From Salvelinus alpinus (taxonomy: Eukaryota; Chordata; Actinopteri; Salmoniformes; Salmonidae), in the NCBI RefSeq assembly GCF_045679555.1, contig NC_092120.1, positions 9,723,805 through 9,787,804 on the forward strand: DNA of 64,000 bases, given 5' to 3'. Below, piece after piece: positions 1 through 12,527 of the stretch. The position numbers and the translations under genes were made by a program. The notes under the pieces were generated by a model that searched no databases, was not told the origin of the DNA, and worked only from the letters and a program-made list of their open reading frames with translations. Each line of letters begins with the position of its first letter. Within the stretch, counting starts at the first letter, position 1.

Positions 1-1202
1 CTATATTCATTGATGCACTAAGTTGCTTATCTCCAAAATCAAACCCCCACATAAGCAGATGTTCTTGGTAGACCAGACAACCAATTTAAAGCAATCATCT
101 GTGAGCTGTGAGTTTATAGCTTTAATTCTGCCTTGGGTACGTATGAGGGATGATACCAGAGTTATCGTCCAAGGACCTTCCTGTATGGGGCATGTTACTC
201 ATCAATGTCACTTTGAATGACTGGCAACACCATGATTTGACTGAAAAAAGGCAGTGTTTATTCTGGACATCAAAAATATATATTTTCGATTGAGCTTTGA
301 AAGGGATGCTAAATACAAATGCCATGGGATCTACCAACGTCAGAGAGAGAGAGAGATCTCTCCCTTAACACCAAACAAAGAGACCATTGACTGTACTAAT
401 GAGACTTGCATGTTCGTCACACTGCAGTGCACACCTCAAGCACACACACACCTGAGAGGAAGGGAAGTGAGGAGGGAATCTACTCAGGCTTTTTCTGGTG
501 TTGATATGTAGCGTCATAGATATTTTTTTAGTTTTGGAAATGTACAGTTTGAGTTAGATTACACTGTATATTGCTTATATTCAATCTACTGTATAAGGAT
601 ATTGTTGTGTGTTTGTGTTTATGCACTTCATATAATTGTGCTACATTTACGTAGATATATTTTTAAATTCTGTGTTCCTGCTAGCAGTGGTTTGAACATG
701 TTTGTTATGTTGTTTTGGAAAGGGGACAGTGGAAGACATTGGATGACTATTTGTTCACAGCCTCCAACTCTCCTTGATCAATTTATTGAGCATAGTCGTT
801 CCATACTAGTCTGCCAACATTTGCTCCGAGACTGACTATCATATAATGAGAAGAGTGCCCCCTCTGTCACCTGTCTCTATGGCAACAGAGCAGCAGACAG
901 ACACATTGTAATCCACAACCACTCTGTTCTCTTTACATAACCTTCTCCCAAAGCCCTTTTAATTGATGAATCACCGGTTTGATTTATTGTTGCAATTAAG
1001 CCGAGTGGATGTCTTTCAGGCTTAGTTAACTAAGGCTTTAAAACAGACGAACGTCTGCAAGATAAGCTAACATTGCAGTTCTATACAACAGGTCAAAAAC
1101 AGACTGCAAAATTCAGTTTTGCCTGATAAATGATATTGTGTGCAGTATCATCTTCACAGACTGTTTTACACCTTTGATGAGCTGATACTTTCTCTGATAC
1201 AG
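1..1202. other. Intergenic, no gene recognised
   Basis: No coding exon, RNA gene or full transposon was recognised here. There is a short GA run near 342-357. Short open frames occur on both strands but lack splice signals or recognisable protein similarity. Confidence 0.5.
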
Positions 1203-1262
1203 GACGAAATGGGAGAACCATCGAAAAACCAAACAGGGATGTATGTGGTGAACGAGTACTGA
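1203..1262 (+). CDS. Candidate terminal coding exon of an unknown plus-strand gene
   Basis: A good acceptor (pyrimidine-rich stretch ending in gatacag at 1202) is followed by 19 open codons and a TGA at 1260-1262. The peptide ends TGMYVVNEY, which could be a short tyrosine-containing cytoplasmic tail. A possible further exon follows near 1637-1660, where a ctttcctccag acceptor and a gtaagaag donor enclose a very short segment. No upstream exon was found in the window, so any parent gene would lie mostly to the left. I do not recognise the family, and a chance splice-like motif is quite possible. Confidence 0.22.
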   Translation, partial: DEMGEPSKNQTGMYVVNEY

Positions 1263-1799
1263 CACACAGGTACGGTAGGTGACACACTTTCTGTATGTTT
1301 ATGTACTTCAGTGGTACTGTCAGGTAGACAACAGGGGAAATGTAGTTTCATGTTTTCAATTCCAGGAGACAATCTCCCCTGAATGCTTTCTTTCCTTCCA
1401 TACATCAGGGGGATGGGGTTCAATGAGAGGTTTGAATAGGTAGACTACTGATTATTGTAGATATAGGTGTGTAGAGACGTGTCAACCTACATATTCATTA
1501 AACACATTGAATTAACTTTCTAAGAAAACACATCAATCATGTAATGTTGAAGATACTGTATATATTTAATTCAAGTAATTTACTGTTTTTACGGTATTTT
1601 TTGTTGTTGTCCCTTCCCTACTTCTCTTTCCTCCAGAAGCTCCAGTCAATTGGGTAAGAAGACCATCTGAAATGGCCTTATGAAGTAATATGCATGGGAG
1701 CAATGACAATTCTGTACAAATGGTCCAATTATCTCTGAAGTATCTGAATGAAGACCGTGGCTTTGGCTCACTGATTGTAATTTCAACCTGTATTTATTC

Positions 1800-1918
1800 A
1801 AATCAAATCACATTTATTTATAAAGCCCTTTTTACCTCAGCCGATGTCACAAAGTGCTATACAGAAACCCAGCCTAAAACTCCAAACAGCAAGCAATGCA
1901 GATGTCCTAATGTTATTT
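1800..1918. mobile_element. Dispersed fish repeat fragment
   Basis: The segment starts with caaatcaaatcacatttat and continues through text about a shared 'tataaagccctt... cagccgatgtcacaaagtgc' core. This wording is familiar from many salmonid loci as a short interspersed repeat. No coding potential. Confidence 0.45.
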
Positions 1919-1930
1919 TATTCCTAATGC

Positions 1931-2062
1931 TTTTACCAGTGGAGGCTGCTGAGGGGAGGATGGCTCATAATAATAGCTGGAATGGAGTCGATGTAATGGT
2001 ATCAAGCACATCAAACACCTGGTTTCCATGTAGTCGTTACCATTCCATTCTATTATTCTGTA
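1931..2062. mobile_element. MITE-like dispersed repeat (related to the copy at 16117-16285)
   Basis: The text 'ggaggctgctgaggggagga ... cattccattctatt' is related to a second copy at 16117-16285 ending 'ccaccaacctcatgtg'. Both have the form of a short palindromic non-autonomous element common in salmonids. The copies are diverged and the ends are approximate. Confidence 0.4.
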
Positions 2063-3642
2063 CGTAAATCCGAGACACTCCATTTAGTATATGTTACTCC
2101 TCCCCGACCAACCTCCCTACTTTAGTTTCTGTCTAAAGTAACTAGGCCATTAAAAGGTATCATATGTCTTGACGTGCTCAGAAATAAGTAAAGTATGTTT
2201 TGAATGGCTCTGAGGCCAGGCTGGCAATTTTGGCTTCATTGTGGCAATAGTTTGAGTTGTATTTTCAGTCTTTACTGAAGGCAAGCTAAACCTTGGTAAA
2301 AAAGAAAGCTGATCCTAGATCAGTAAATGGGGTCAACATATGTATCCTGCAATTAACATGTAAGAAGAATGAGTAAGGGTGCAATACCCAATCAGGTACA
2401 GTTAACAAGAAGTTCATTGTTTTCAAAGACTATAAATCAAACCTTTTGACTTGGGCTGAGAGATCCAAATCTAATTCCCTACCGCTGGATAAGACATGTT
2501 TTGAGATAGGATGCTAGCATGCCAAAAAGTTAACTATTCCACAAACACAACCCAGTGAGTAAAACACCAATGTTATGTATATTTGACAATCTGATTAAAT
2601 AAATCCACCATTATTAATCAAATCTGTGAGATGCAACTATCTGTAAACATTTGAAGTGATCGTGCATTGGCGCTTTAAACTTTGCATAAAAATAAATCTA
2701 AATCATTTTTAGATTAAATATTGTAAATAATAAATAAAGTTTGTTAGATTTTCATGGGCAGAAGTGGTTTGGATGCATTCATGGTTTGTAAAAGAGTTGG
2801 ATGATTCTGTTCATCAGGAGAACTGAAGCTAGGGCAGAACAGACATGCCTCTGTTTGTATCTAAGCCTGCCCTGGCTTTTCTTTCTTTTATTCTTTGTGT
2901 GAAAGGACAAAGTAAATACATTTCTAGATAACGTGCGTTACAGTTATGCTGGGTGTGGCGGTGTGATAAAGAATAAGGTACTGTATTAAATTACAAATTA
3001 CTCAAACTTTGTCCATTATATGCAAGTCAGCGTGTATTAAAAAGGCAACACCTCTTTCTGCTATTTGGGCCAATGGGCTAGGTTTAACATAAATATTTGA
3101 CATATGGATGTCCTGGAAACAGATACATAACATTCATGATAACCAGCTACCAAGTGACATTGAGAATTGAAAGCTTACATTTTTCAAGGTGTGCAGTACA
3201 AATCGCATTCTTATCCAAAATGCATGAGGTGTATGTGTCCATTCCGCTCTATATCCCATACCTTTGTAGTCTGTATTAGATATGTCTTTCTACAGTTGCA
3301 TTGTGTATTTTTCCAGGAAAACATCACAGTGGTTACTGTTACTAATACTGTTCAGCAGGAAGATAATCAATCAGAGAGAAACTTTCAACCAAAACAAATA
3401 AGATCAGTTCTTATTGTTTCTGACACACTGAGGTCATTGTTGGATTATGACTTCAGAGACAATATGATTTATCGCTTGGTTGGGTTTAAAAATCTATCAA
3501 CCAAAAGCGCGAAGTCAGAATGCAATCTTAAGTCATTTGCTAACAGTGTAACCAAACATTATTCAAGCATGTAGATGAACATACTAATAGAACCATACAC
3601 CCATGCAAGGCTCCTTTAGCCAACAGAGTCAACCTATTCAAA
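2063..3642. other. Intergenic, no gene recognised
   Basis: AT-rich sequence. An open frame at 3167-3574 (plus strand) lacks splice context and recognisable similarity. A short tgatcctagatcag motif near 2310 resembles part of a common fish repeat. Nothing else was supported. Confidence 0.4.
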
Positions 3643-4427
3643 TAAACTCAGCAAAAAAAGAAACATCCTCTCACTGTCAACTGCGTTTATTTTCATCAAA
3701 CTTAACATGTGTAAATATTCCCATGAACATAACAAGATTCAACAACTGAGACATACACTGAACAAGTTCCACAGACATGTGACTAACAGAAATGGAATAA
3801 TGTGTCCCTGAACAAAGGGGGGGTGGGGTCAAAATCAAAAGTAACAGTCAGTATCAGCTGCCACCAGCTGCATTAAGTACTGCAGTGCATCTCATCCTCA
3901 TGGACTGACCAGATTTTCCATTTCTTGCTGTGAGATGTTACCCCACTCTTCTACCAAGGCACCTGCAAGTTCCTAGACATTTCTGGGGGGAATGGCCCTA
4001 ACCCTCACCCTCCGATCCAACAGGTCCCAGACATGCTCAATGGGATTGAGATCCGGGCTCTTTGCTGGCCATGGCAAAACACAGACATTCCTGTCTTGCA
4101 GAAAATCACGTACAAAATGAGCAGTATGGCTGGTGGCATTGTCATGCTGGAGGGTGATGTCAGGATGAACCTGCAGGAAGAGTACCACATGAGGGAGGAG
4201 GATGTCTTTCCTGTAACGCACAGCATTGAGATTGCCTGCAATGACAACAAGCTCAGTCCGATGATGCTGTGACACACTGCCCCAGACCATGACAGACCCT
4301 CCACCTCCAAATCGATCCCGCTCCAGAGTACAGGCCTCGGTGTAACGCTCATTCCTTCCGATTTTTACAAATTATCTTTGAAAGACAGGGTCCTGAAAAA
4401 GGGAAGTTTATTTTTTTGCTGAGTTTA
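3643..4427 (-). mobile_element. Tc1-like transposon, internally deleted, with transposase remnant
   Basis: The element is bounded by TA and by inverted ends reading aactcagcaaaaaaagaaac on the left and its complement on the right (gtttatttttttgctgagtt). At 785 bp it is about half a full Tc1. The minus strand at 4290-3973 retains the C-terminal part of a DDE transposase: the second catalytic aspartate in LQHDNATSH and the glutamate in SPDLNPIEHVWD. The N-terminal DNA-binding part is missing, so the copy cannot move by itself. TA flanks fit Tc1/mariner integration. Confidence 0.9.
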
Positions 4428-6225
4428 ATACCATCAAGAGGATAAGTCAATGTCTTTGCATTTGGGCCAATATGACAAAAGTTGTCTGTCAATTGTCTAT
4501 GGCAAAAGGTAAAATCCACATATGAAGGTATGCAGACACAAATACCTTAGTGGTAATGAATAAGTCACTGAGTCACTCTCATGTAACTTAAAAACAAATC
4601 AGACAAGTGACACACTATGACGATAAGACAAATCTAGAAAATATAACCTATACAGTAGTATCATGACATCATCAATACAGACAATATGCTGGCAAGGAAA
4701 TGTGGTATCAAGACTTGATTATACCTTCAATGGCCTGCCACATATTTGCCCACTGATATTGGCACAGAGGGTGTGGTGCTCCTAATACTAGCAGCAGGTC
4801 CGATTACCTCTGCATGGTAAAAGCCAAGACAGTTCGGGGAAAATGGGATAGTTCAGGATCTTATGAAGATTATTCTCCAACTCTTTCCACCTGAATGTTA
4901 TTCCTAGTGACATTAAAATGTAATGACTTATAATGAATTAGAGAAATCCAACCCTTCCAATCTTTTTACTGTGGATTCTGACTTGATGTGAATTGTGTCC
5001 CTAAATCAACGCACAAATTGTAGTCACTTAGTTAATTAGTTACTGTAGAAAACAATTTTAAAACTGTTTTACATTTCATTATTACCCCCCCATACCCCTC
5101 CCCATTTAACATTCAGGATTTCTCTTTGAAATTGGCCAATTTGCGTTCAAATGTCACGCATTGCTTCAGATCAACCATGAGACTGCAACGCTGTAACAGT
5201 AGCTGTTAAATCCTACATAAACATCTGACACACAAAGGCTGCTTTACAAAAACAGCCCAATTTTGATTATTTTTCCCCACTAATTGGTCTTTTGAACAAC
5301 CAGATCAGCTCTGCTAAAGATATAAAAAATATAAAAATTGGGCTGCCTGTCTAAATGCAGCCAAAGAACAAAGTAAGGATATTTGCCAGTAGCTAATCCA
5401 TGGGTGAAGTTGCCATGATGTACAGTATATTAATCTGGGTGTTGGTGAGAAAAGAGGTTTCGTTATATGACACACACCTTCCACTCATGGCATATAAAAA
5501 TGTAGTCTTTAAATGTGAATTATTGAATCACTGCAAACATCCAATATTTACTATCTTCAGTTGAAAGTACAACACAATTTTTACAATGAAGACATAACCT
5601 AACTAACTTGAGACCTAACTTCTGTCTGAGTATAGTAAAAAAAAAAAAAATTAAAAATAATAGTAAATATGCTGGTTGAGGAAAATAATTACATCTAGAA
5701 AAATTCTATATTTTTATACATTTTTATTTAACCAGGCGAGTCAGTAAAGAACACATTCTTATTTACAAGTCAAGATAATTATGTAAACTTAAATCAGAAT
5801 TCTGATTGTTTCACGCTTGTTTCCAAATGTGAAATCACTGTGTAGGCTATGCATTGCCATCTTGTGGCTTGAAGGCGCAAATGGAATATAATGATCATAA
5901 AAGCATCTGCAGTATAAATCCACTTTGTTCATAACATTTCATCACTAACAACACCCTTGCAATAAAAACTGTTCTTACACACAACACAATTGATAGCTCA
6001 TGCAAAGCCCTCAAACAGCCATATAAGACTTGTAGGTGTTGCTGTTGATATTAAAGGGATAGTTCACCCAAAGTTCATTATTGGTTAATACGTACAATAT
6101 TTTTTTGAATGATGATAGTTCACTTTAGGTGACCTTCACCGGTTAAGGCAAACTCCTTGAAGTGATGTCATCCTCCAGGAAGTCACTTCATCACAGGGCT
6201 AGACATCCAGGTTTAGTGAAGACAG
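4428..6225. other. Intergenic, with a SINE tail remnant at about 5716-5775
   Basis: AT-rich, no gene seen. At 5716-5775 'tttttatttaaccaggcgag' and following bases are the reverse complement of the 3' tail shared by HpaI-type SINEs and RSg-1-like LINEs. At 6052-6140 there is an 'aaagggatagttcaccca' repeat end of a kind common in fish genomes, with a related end at 9435-9465. Confidence 0.4.
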
Positions 6226-9200
6226 TTAACACCGGGTACCCTGTCCCTCGAGGTTCTTAAGCCAGAGTACCAGGGCGTATTTGGTACCAGTGCTAACCCG
6301 CTCCACATCCTCTCCACTATTCGGGGCCCGGTTACACAAAACAGACAATGGTAAAACTGACTCACTGAGCACACCTTCCGGAGAGACCTCCGATACACTG
6401 GAGAACCAACGCCACAGAAACAAAATGGCAACATTGTTAAGAGGAAACCAATGAAATAATTAATGTCAGAGGAAATTAGCCTAGTAAAACTTTTTTTCCC
6501 CAAATACTTGTCAATGGTACAGTATATAATATTTTTTTTAATGTCTGTTTATGTTTTGAGTATATTACTTTGTGGATGTGATGTACCTTATGGTTGGAGC
6601 CAGGCCCTCCAGCGGTGTCACAGAACCCTCCTCTCCGTCCACGGCGGACACGATGGCCTTGACCAGCGAGGCGTCCACCCACACACAGCCACTGACCTCA
6701 GCGGGCTCGGGGCGCAGAGAGGCCTAGAATAAAGATAGTCTTTAGTGAGACAGAGGCATTCTCTTTGATTTGGCTTTGTTTGCCTTTAATGATAACACCA
6801 GACAGACAGGACAGTCAGGCAGACACCTGGAGCTGCTGGTGTGTGAGGGAGGTGTTTAAGAGCATGTAGGTGACCACATGGTGCCTCTGTGGCATCCCTC
6901 TGCTCAGCATGGGCGGGAAAACTGACTGTGAAGAGAAACAGAACAAACATTTGAGCCAACATGAGCAAACAGGACTGTCAGACAAATCAGAATCGATCAA
7001 ATGTCTGTGGAATTGTGGCCAGTAGGTTTTTCTAATATATTTACATATGATTATTATTATTTAAAAAACTATTCCCTGGGCCTAGAAATGTGATGTGTAG
7101 TGGCAGTGATTTCCCACCTCCCAGAGCCCCAGCAGCTGAGCTGAGACGTCTCCAGGGTCCAGCTTCAGTCCTGTCTCCTCCCTCAGCTCCCTCAGCCCCG
7201 CGTCCAGGAGCTGACAAACAAGAGAGATATGAGGCAAACACACACACCAAGCTTGATTGGGCTAAAAGGGAATTGACCCCAGAGACCATGAGGGGGGTTG
7301 AAACCACAGGCAAAGACACTTATGAGGATTAATCTAATTTATTTTCCACTGTTTAATAGCTATTGCAACTAGAAATGTTACCCTCTCATCCAGTTCCACA
7401 AGGCCACCTGAAAAAAAGGTAAATTGGGTTACCCAAAGTGTCTTCCTATGGAATGCCATTTCATTTTGAAAGGTTACTTCCGCAGAAAGATGCCATACCT
7501 GGTGGAACCCACACATTGGGGAAAATGTGGAGACTGGACGCCCGTCGAGTTAACAACACCTTCTGATTGGCTGACTGCAGAAGAATAGCAACCCCCACGT
7601 CCACTCCGCGGCTCTGAACATCCAATGGGATTGCAGCTGCCTCTGCGACAGACAGATACTTGAAGGGGCAAAAGGTTGCTCTCTGAGAAAAAAAAAATAT
7701 CAACCAAATAAACCCAAACATTTTTCATTATACTTTTTTCAGTCAACCAACAATAATTTCTATGGGATACACAAAACAACTGAGGTATGGAAACGTGGAC
7801 ACAACTGATAAAACAATTAAACCTATCAGTTTATTAAATTGAATGTGTTTCATTGAGCCATTACCTTCAGCGGAATTCCTCTCCCCTTCTCGCACTCACA
7901 CAGTGTAAAGCGATTGTTCTCCAAAGAACACTTCACCTCCACCTCATCAAGAGTCTCTGTAAAATGACCTGTTATGCTCTAACAGAAAATGAAGTAGTAA
8001 ATTATTTTATTTTTTAACTGTTGCACAATTCACCTCATATAACAACCTTTAAAGTATTGGCAACTACAAGAATAAAGGCTAACCATTTAGCTAAATTACT
8101 TGATTTCAATGTATTTTGGAAGGGAAAATACTGGGCCTGCTATGGGTCCATTCAGCCATTGTTTTTTTTGTTATCAATATATAAATCCTGATTATGGATG
8201 GCAATCTCTGGCCCATGAATTAAGGAAATATACACTATATATACAAAGGTATGTGGACACCCCTTCAAATGAGTGGATTCAGCTATTTCAGCCAAACCTG
8301 TTGCTGACAGGTGTATAAAATCGAGCACACAGTCATGCAATCTCCATAGAGAAACATTGTCAGTAGAATGGCCTTACTGAAGAGTTCAGTGACTTTCAAC
8401 GTAGCACCATCATAGGATGCCATCTTTCCAAGTCAGTTCGTCAAATTTCGGCCCTGTTAGAGCTGCCCCAGGCAACTATAAGTGCTGTTATTGTGAAGTA
8501 AGAAAAACAACGGCTCAGCCGCAAAGTGGTAGGCCACAAGCTCACAGAACGGGACCGCCGAGTGCATAAAAATCGTCTGTCCTACGTAGCAACACTACCG
8601 AGTTCCAAACTGCCAGATGTCAGAATAACTGTTCGCTGGGAGCTTCATGAAGTGGGCTTCCATGGCTGAGCAGCCGCACATACACCTAAAATCACCAAGC
8701 ATCGGCTGGAGTGGTGTAAAGCTTGCCGCCATTGGACTCGGGAGCAATGGAAGTACATTCTCTGGAGTGATGAATCACGCTTCACCATCTGGCAGTTCGA
8801 CAGACGAATCTGGGTTTGGCGGATGCCAGATGAACGCTACCTGCCCCAAAGCATAGTGCCAACTGTAAAGTTTGGTGGAGGAGGAATAATGGTCTGGGGC
8901 TGTTTTTAAATGGTTGGGGCTAGGCCCCTTGGTTCCAGTGAATGGAAATCTTACCGCTGCCACGTACAATGACATTCCAGGCAATTCTGTGCTTTCAACT
9001 GTGGAAACAGTTTGGGGAAGGCCCTTTCCTGTTTCAGCATGACAATGGCCCTGTGCAGAAAGGGAGGTCCATACAGAAATAGTTTGTTGAGATCGGTGTT
9101 GAAGAACTTGACTTGCCAGCAGAGCCCTGATTTAAACCTCATCGAACACCTTTGGGATGAATTGGAACAACGACTGCGAGCCAGGCCTTATCGCACAACA

Positions 9201-9671
9201 TCAGTGCCTGACCTCACTAATGCTCGTGGCTGAATGGAAGCAAGTCCCTGCAGCAATGTTCCAACAGCTAGTGGAAAGCCTTCCTAGAAGAATGGAGGCT
9301 GTTATAGCAGCAAAGGGGGCGACAAACTCCATATTAATGCCCATAATTTTGGAATTAGATGTTCGACATGAAGTTGTCCACATACTTTTGGTCACGTAGT
9401 GTATATCTACAGTATTATTTTTTTCTTTAACCTTACATTTAATTTGGGTGACCTACCCCTTTAAAATGGTACTACAGTAAAACCAAACACTGCCATAGCG
9501 CCCACGCGCAACTCGTTTTCAAAAATTACACGTGACATTGGCATTTGGCTTGTTGAAGTGAAAACAAAGCTAAAATATAGCACATGCACAACTGACCTGT
9601 GCAAAACGGGCACATTGCGGTGCGACATTATTCTTCGACAGATGAACCAGTATTTTCGTGACTTTTTCCAT
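6226..9671 (-). CDS. nudt17: NUDT17, Nudix hydrolase (complete gene, 8 exons)
   Basis: Coding exons on the minus strand are 9671-9597, 7978-7865, 7682-7499, 7407-7382, 7210-7118, 6925-6827, 6723-6587 and 6397-6226. Every junction has GT-AG and the phases agree, giving 900 bp and 299 aa from ATG at 9671 to TAA at 6226. A perfect Nudix box (GX5EX7REUXEEXGU) spans the 26-bp exon and the next one: GLVELDER then [15 protein letters not shown]. The C-terminus [16 protein letters not shown] closely resembles the end of mammalian NUDT17. Nudix enzymes hydrolyse nucleoside diphosphate-linked compounds; the substrate of NUDT17 is not evident from sequence. Intron 1 (about 1.6 kb) holds a Tc1 element. 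No stop or frameshift is visible, so the gene looks functional. Confidence 0.93.
8231..9403 (+). mobile_element. Tc1-like transposon in NUDT17 intron 1, degenerate
   Basis: A 1173-bp element with ends tacactatatatacaaaggt and (right) cttttggtcacgtagtgta, starting and ending with TA. The plus strand keeps transposase traces: HDNGP near the second catalytic aspartate and [18 protein letters not shown] around the glutamate. The frame is broken several times. It lies antisense to NUDT17 within its first intron, so the coding sequence is unaffected. Confidence 0.88.
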
Positions 9672-10672
9672 GGTTGCAAATTATTCTCCTTATTGATAGA
9701 TACCGTAGTTTAATGCAGGTGACAGATAGCTAGCAACGTTAGCTAGCCTAATTTTCAAAACAATGTGTAAAATAATCCTGCGAGCGATAACAAATCAGAT
9801 TTCTGATAGCAATATAAGATTGGCAATGCGTGTTAGCTAGCTAGCTAATATTACCACATTAGACATTTGTTCAAATGAGTCCTAGTAGCGCAATTGACAT
9901 CCCACTACAGTTCACTGAAGTATTGACAACCAAGCTAACTCTATAGCTAGCCGTTATTATTATGATCAATTCCCAAGCTGTTTTTGCTAACTAGCTATCT
10001 ATCTATCTAGTGGGCTCCTGCCTTGTTAGCTAGGTCGATGGTTCATGCAACAAAATTGTTTCCTGCCCACTGATCTTAGCTTCTATGGCTAGCTGTCATG
10101 TCCAAGGAATATAAACACAAATGTACACTTAGCTAACTACCTACATTCATTGGCTACACTGGTATCACATGTGGCTCTTCTTCTTCTTCGGTTTATATAT
10201 GGCGGTTGGCAACTAACTTTAATGTGCTTTACCGCCACGAACTGGACTGGAGTGTGGACCAGGTCTAAAAACTCTAAATCCTACCCACTATTCTCGTCTC
10301 CTGAAATTTCCACCCCAAAACCATCTTTTGTTATTTTTTTCATTAGTCCATTGTTGATATCAAAAGGTGTTGCATGTCAGCAATAAGGTTTTCAAGATAT
10401 ACAGTATAACTTTCACAATACAGAAATACAGCTGGTATGATGCATTATGAATCACATGATGGAAAAGGCAGCATCATGTGATGCAAAATGCATCCTACCT
10501 GCTGTATTTCTGTATTTTGAAGGAATGCTGACAATGTAAAAAAAAATACTAATGAAACATATACCGAAAGATAGTTAAGGAAACCTTTTTCCTTTAAGGA
10601 AACTAAATACATAATTAAATACTACATCCCCTGAAGATTTTCTCAGCTATTAACTTAAGCTTTGCCCTTCAT
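9672..10672. other. NUDT17 upstream region, no further gene
   Basis: This should contain the NUDT17 promoter; no TATA box stands out near the ATG at 9671. Repeated gctagctagc-like runs occur at 9715-10060 and a short CTAT run near 9995. A dispersed repeat at 10176-10265 begins with ttcttcttcttcgg and matches, in inverse orientation, the one at 40557-40640. Confidence 0.4.
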
Positions 10673-10806
10673 TACCATTGTAGCTCAGTTGGTAGAGCAT
10701 GGCGCTTGTAACGCCATGGTAGTGGGTTCGATTCCCGGGACCACACATACGTAAAATGTATGCACGAATGACGAAGTTGCTTTGGATAAAAGCATCTGCT
10801 AAATGG
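10673..10806 (+). mobile_element. tRNA-derived SINE (Thr-like head)
   Basis: The head contains an A-box (tagctcagttggtagagc) and a B-box (gggttcgattcc). The anticodon arm tggcg-cttgtaa-cgcca would give anticodon TGT, as in tRNA-Thr. The acceptor ends do not pair and the body continues into a non-tRNA tail (ggataaaagcatctgctaaa), so this is a SINE and not a tRNA gene. It abuts the Tc1 end at 10811. Confidence 0.75.
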
Positions 10807-10810
10807 CATA

Positions 10811-11793
10811 TACACTGCTCAAAAAAATAAAGGGAACACTTAAACAACACAATGTAACTCCAAGTCAATCACACTTCTGTGAAATCAAACTGTCCACTTA
10901 GGAAGCAACACTGATTGACAATAAATTTCACATGCTGTTGTGCAAATGGAATAGACAAAAGGTGGAAATTATAGGCAATTAGCAAGACACCCCCAAAAAA
11001 GGAGTGATTCTGCAGGTGGTGACCACAGACCACTTCTCAGTTCCTATGCTTCCTGGCTGATGTTTTGGTCACTTTTGAATGCTGGCGGTGCTCTCACTCT
11101 AGTGGTAGCATGAGACGGAGTCTACAACCCACACAAGTGGCTCAGGTAGTGCAGTTCATCCAGGATGGCACATCAATGCGAGCTGTGGCAAAAAGGTTTG
11201 CTGTGTCTGTCAGCGTAGTGTCCAGAGCATGGAGGCGCTACCAGGAGACAGGCCAGTACATCAGGAGACGTGGAGGAGGCCGTAGGAGGGCAACAACCCA
11301 GCAGCAGGACCGCTACCTCCGCCTTTGTGCAAGGAGGTGCACTGCCAGCGCCCTGCAAAATGACCTCCAGCAGGCCACAAATGTGCATGTGTCTGCTCAA
11401 ACGGTCAGAAACAGACTCCATGAGGGTGGTATGAGGGCCCGACGTCCACAGGTGGGGGTTGTGCTTACAGCCCAACACCGTGCAGGACGTTTGGCATTTG
11501 CCAGAGAACACCAAGATTGGCAAATTCGCCATTGGCGCCCTGTGCTCTTCACAGATGAAAGCAGGTTCACATGAGCACATGTGACAGACGTGACAGAGTC
11601 TGGAGACACCGTGGAGAACGTTCTGCTGCCTGCAACATCCTCCAGCATGACCGGTTTGGCGATGGGTCAGTCATGGTGTGGGGTGGCATTTCTTTGTGGG
11701 GCCGCACAGCCCTCCATGTGCTCGCCAGAGGTAGCCTGACTGCCATTAGGTACCGAGATGAGATCCTCAGACTCCTTGTGAGACCATATGCTG
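10811..11793 (+). mobile_element. Tc1-like transposon, 3'-truncated copy A
   Basis: Starts with the inverted-repeat end tacactgctcaaaaaaataa, also seen at 12528, 44831 and (inverted) 46411. A transposase N-terminal part is open from 11065 to 11574 (169 aa): a helix-turn-helix region after [15 protein letters not shown], an arginine-rich stretch, and the first catalytic aspartate in LFTDESRF, then a stop. The copy ends abruptly at about 11793 at a junction with an inverted piece of a near-identical element. The right inverted repeat is absent. Confidence 0.88.
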
Positions 11794-12145
11794 ACACATG
11801 CACATTTGTGGCCTGCTGGAGGTCATTTTGCAGGGCTCTGGCAGTGCACCTCCTTGCACAAAGGCGGAGGTAGCGGTCCTGCTGCTGAGTTGTTGCCCTC
11901 CTACGGCCTCCTCCACGTCTCCTGATGTACTGGCCTGTCTCCTGGTAGCGCCTCCATGCTCTGGACACTACGCTGACAGACACAGCAAACCTTTTTGCCA
12001 CAGCTCGCATTGATGTGCCATCCTGGATGAACTGCACTACCTGAGCCACTTGTGTGGGTTGTAGACTCCGTCTCATGCTACCACTAGAGTGAGAGCACCG
12101 CCAGCATTCAAAAGTGACCAAAACATCAGCCAGGAAGCATAGGAA
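11794..12145 (-). mobile_element. Inverted internal piece of a second Tc1 copy (copy B, part 2)
   Basis: This segment is the reverse complement of 11041-11393 with only a few differences, and shares copy-specific variants with copy A that are absent from the copy at 44831. It encodes the transposase N-terminus on the minus strand. Its outer edge (gcataggaa at 12145) corresponds to the base next to where the 12528-12756 fragment stops, so the two look like halves of one element separated by an inversion. Confidence 0.82.
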
Positions 12146-12527
12146 GATGAGGAAGTGGATGTTCTTGCCAAGCAAGCTCTCAGACATCATAACATTTAAA
12201 TGGACTGGAATTGTCTATCATTAAAGCACAAGCCAATGGGTTAATAAGAAGTGGTCATAAACAAATGGCAAGAGTTGTGGAATAGGGAGGGAAAGGGAAG
12301 ACTCCTGTGTAAGATCCAGGACAATGTGAGGGCAGGGAGGTCCTCAGGTCGAGAGAGATGGGAGGAACGTGGAATCACAAGGCTCTGGGACACACAAAGC
12401 TCAACAGTACAAAACATCTGACTGGGTGTGATCACTGTCAGGAGAAGATGGAGACAGTGGAATACCAGTTATTTCAGTGCCAGCACAATGGGAGGGATTG
12501 TTATCAGATTTAAGGACAAATATATAA
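12146..12527 (+). mobile_element. LINE fragment: end of RNase H domain and C-terminal Cys/His region
   Basis: Reading the plus strand in shifting frames gives [14 protein letters not shown], typical of the end of a LINE-encoded RNase H domain, then HTKLNSTKHLTGCDHCQEKM and ETVEYQLFQCQ, a C-terminal Cys/His motif. The orientation is opposite to the rest of the LINE at 12757-13258, which an inversion would explain. Stops and frameshifts make it non-functional. Confidence 0.62.

Noticed and set aside
4033-4272. Plus-strand open frame of 79 codons
   Set aside because: It is antisense to the Tc1 transposase remnant.
10673-10745. Apparent tRNA-Thr gene
   Set aside because: The acceptor stem does not pair, one T-stem pair is wrong and the sequence runs on into a SINE body.
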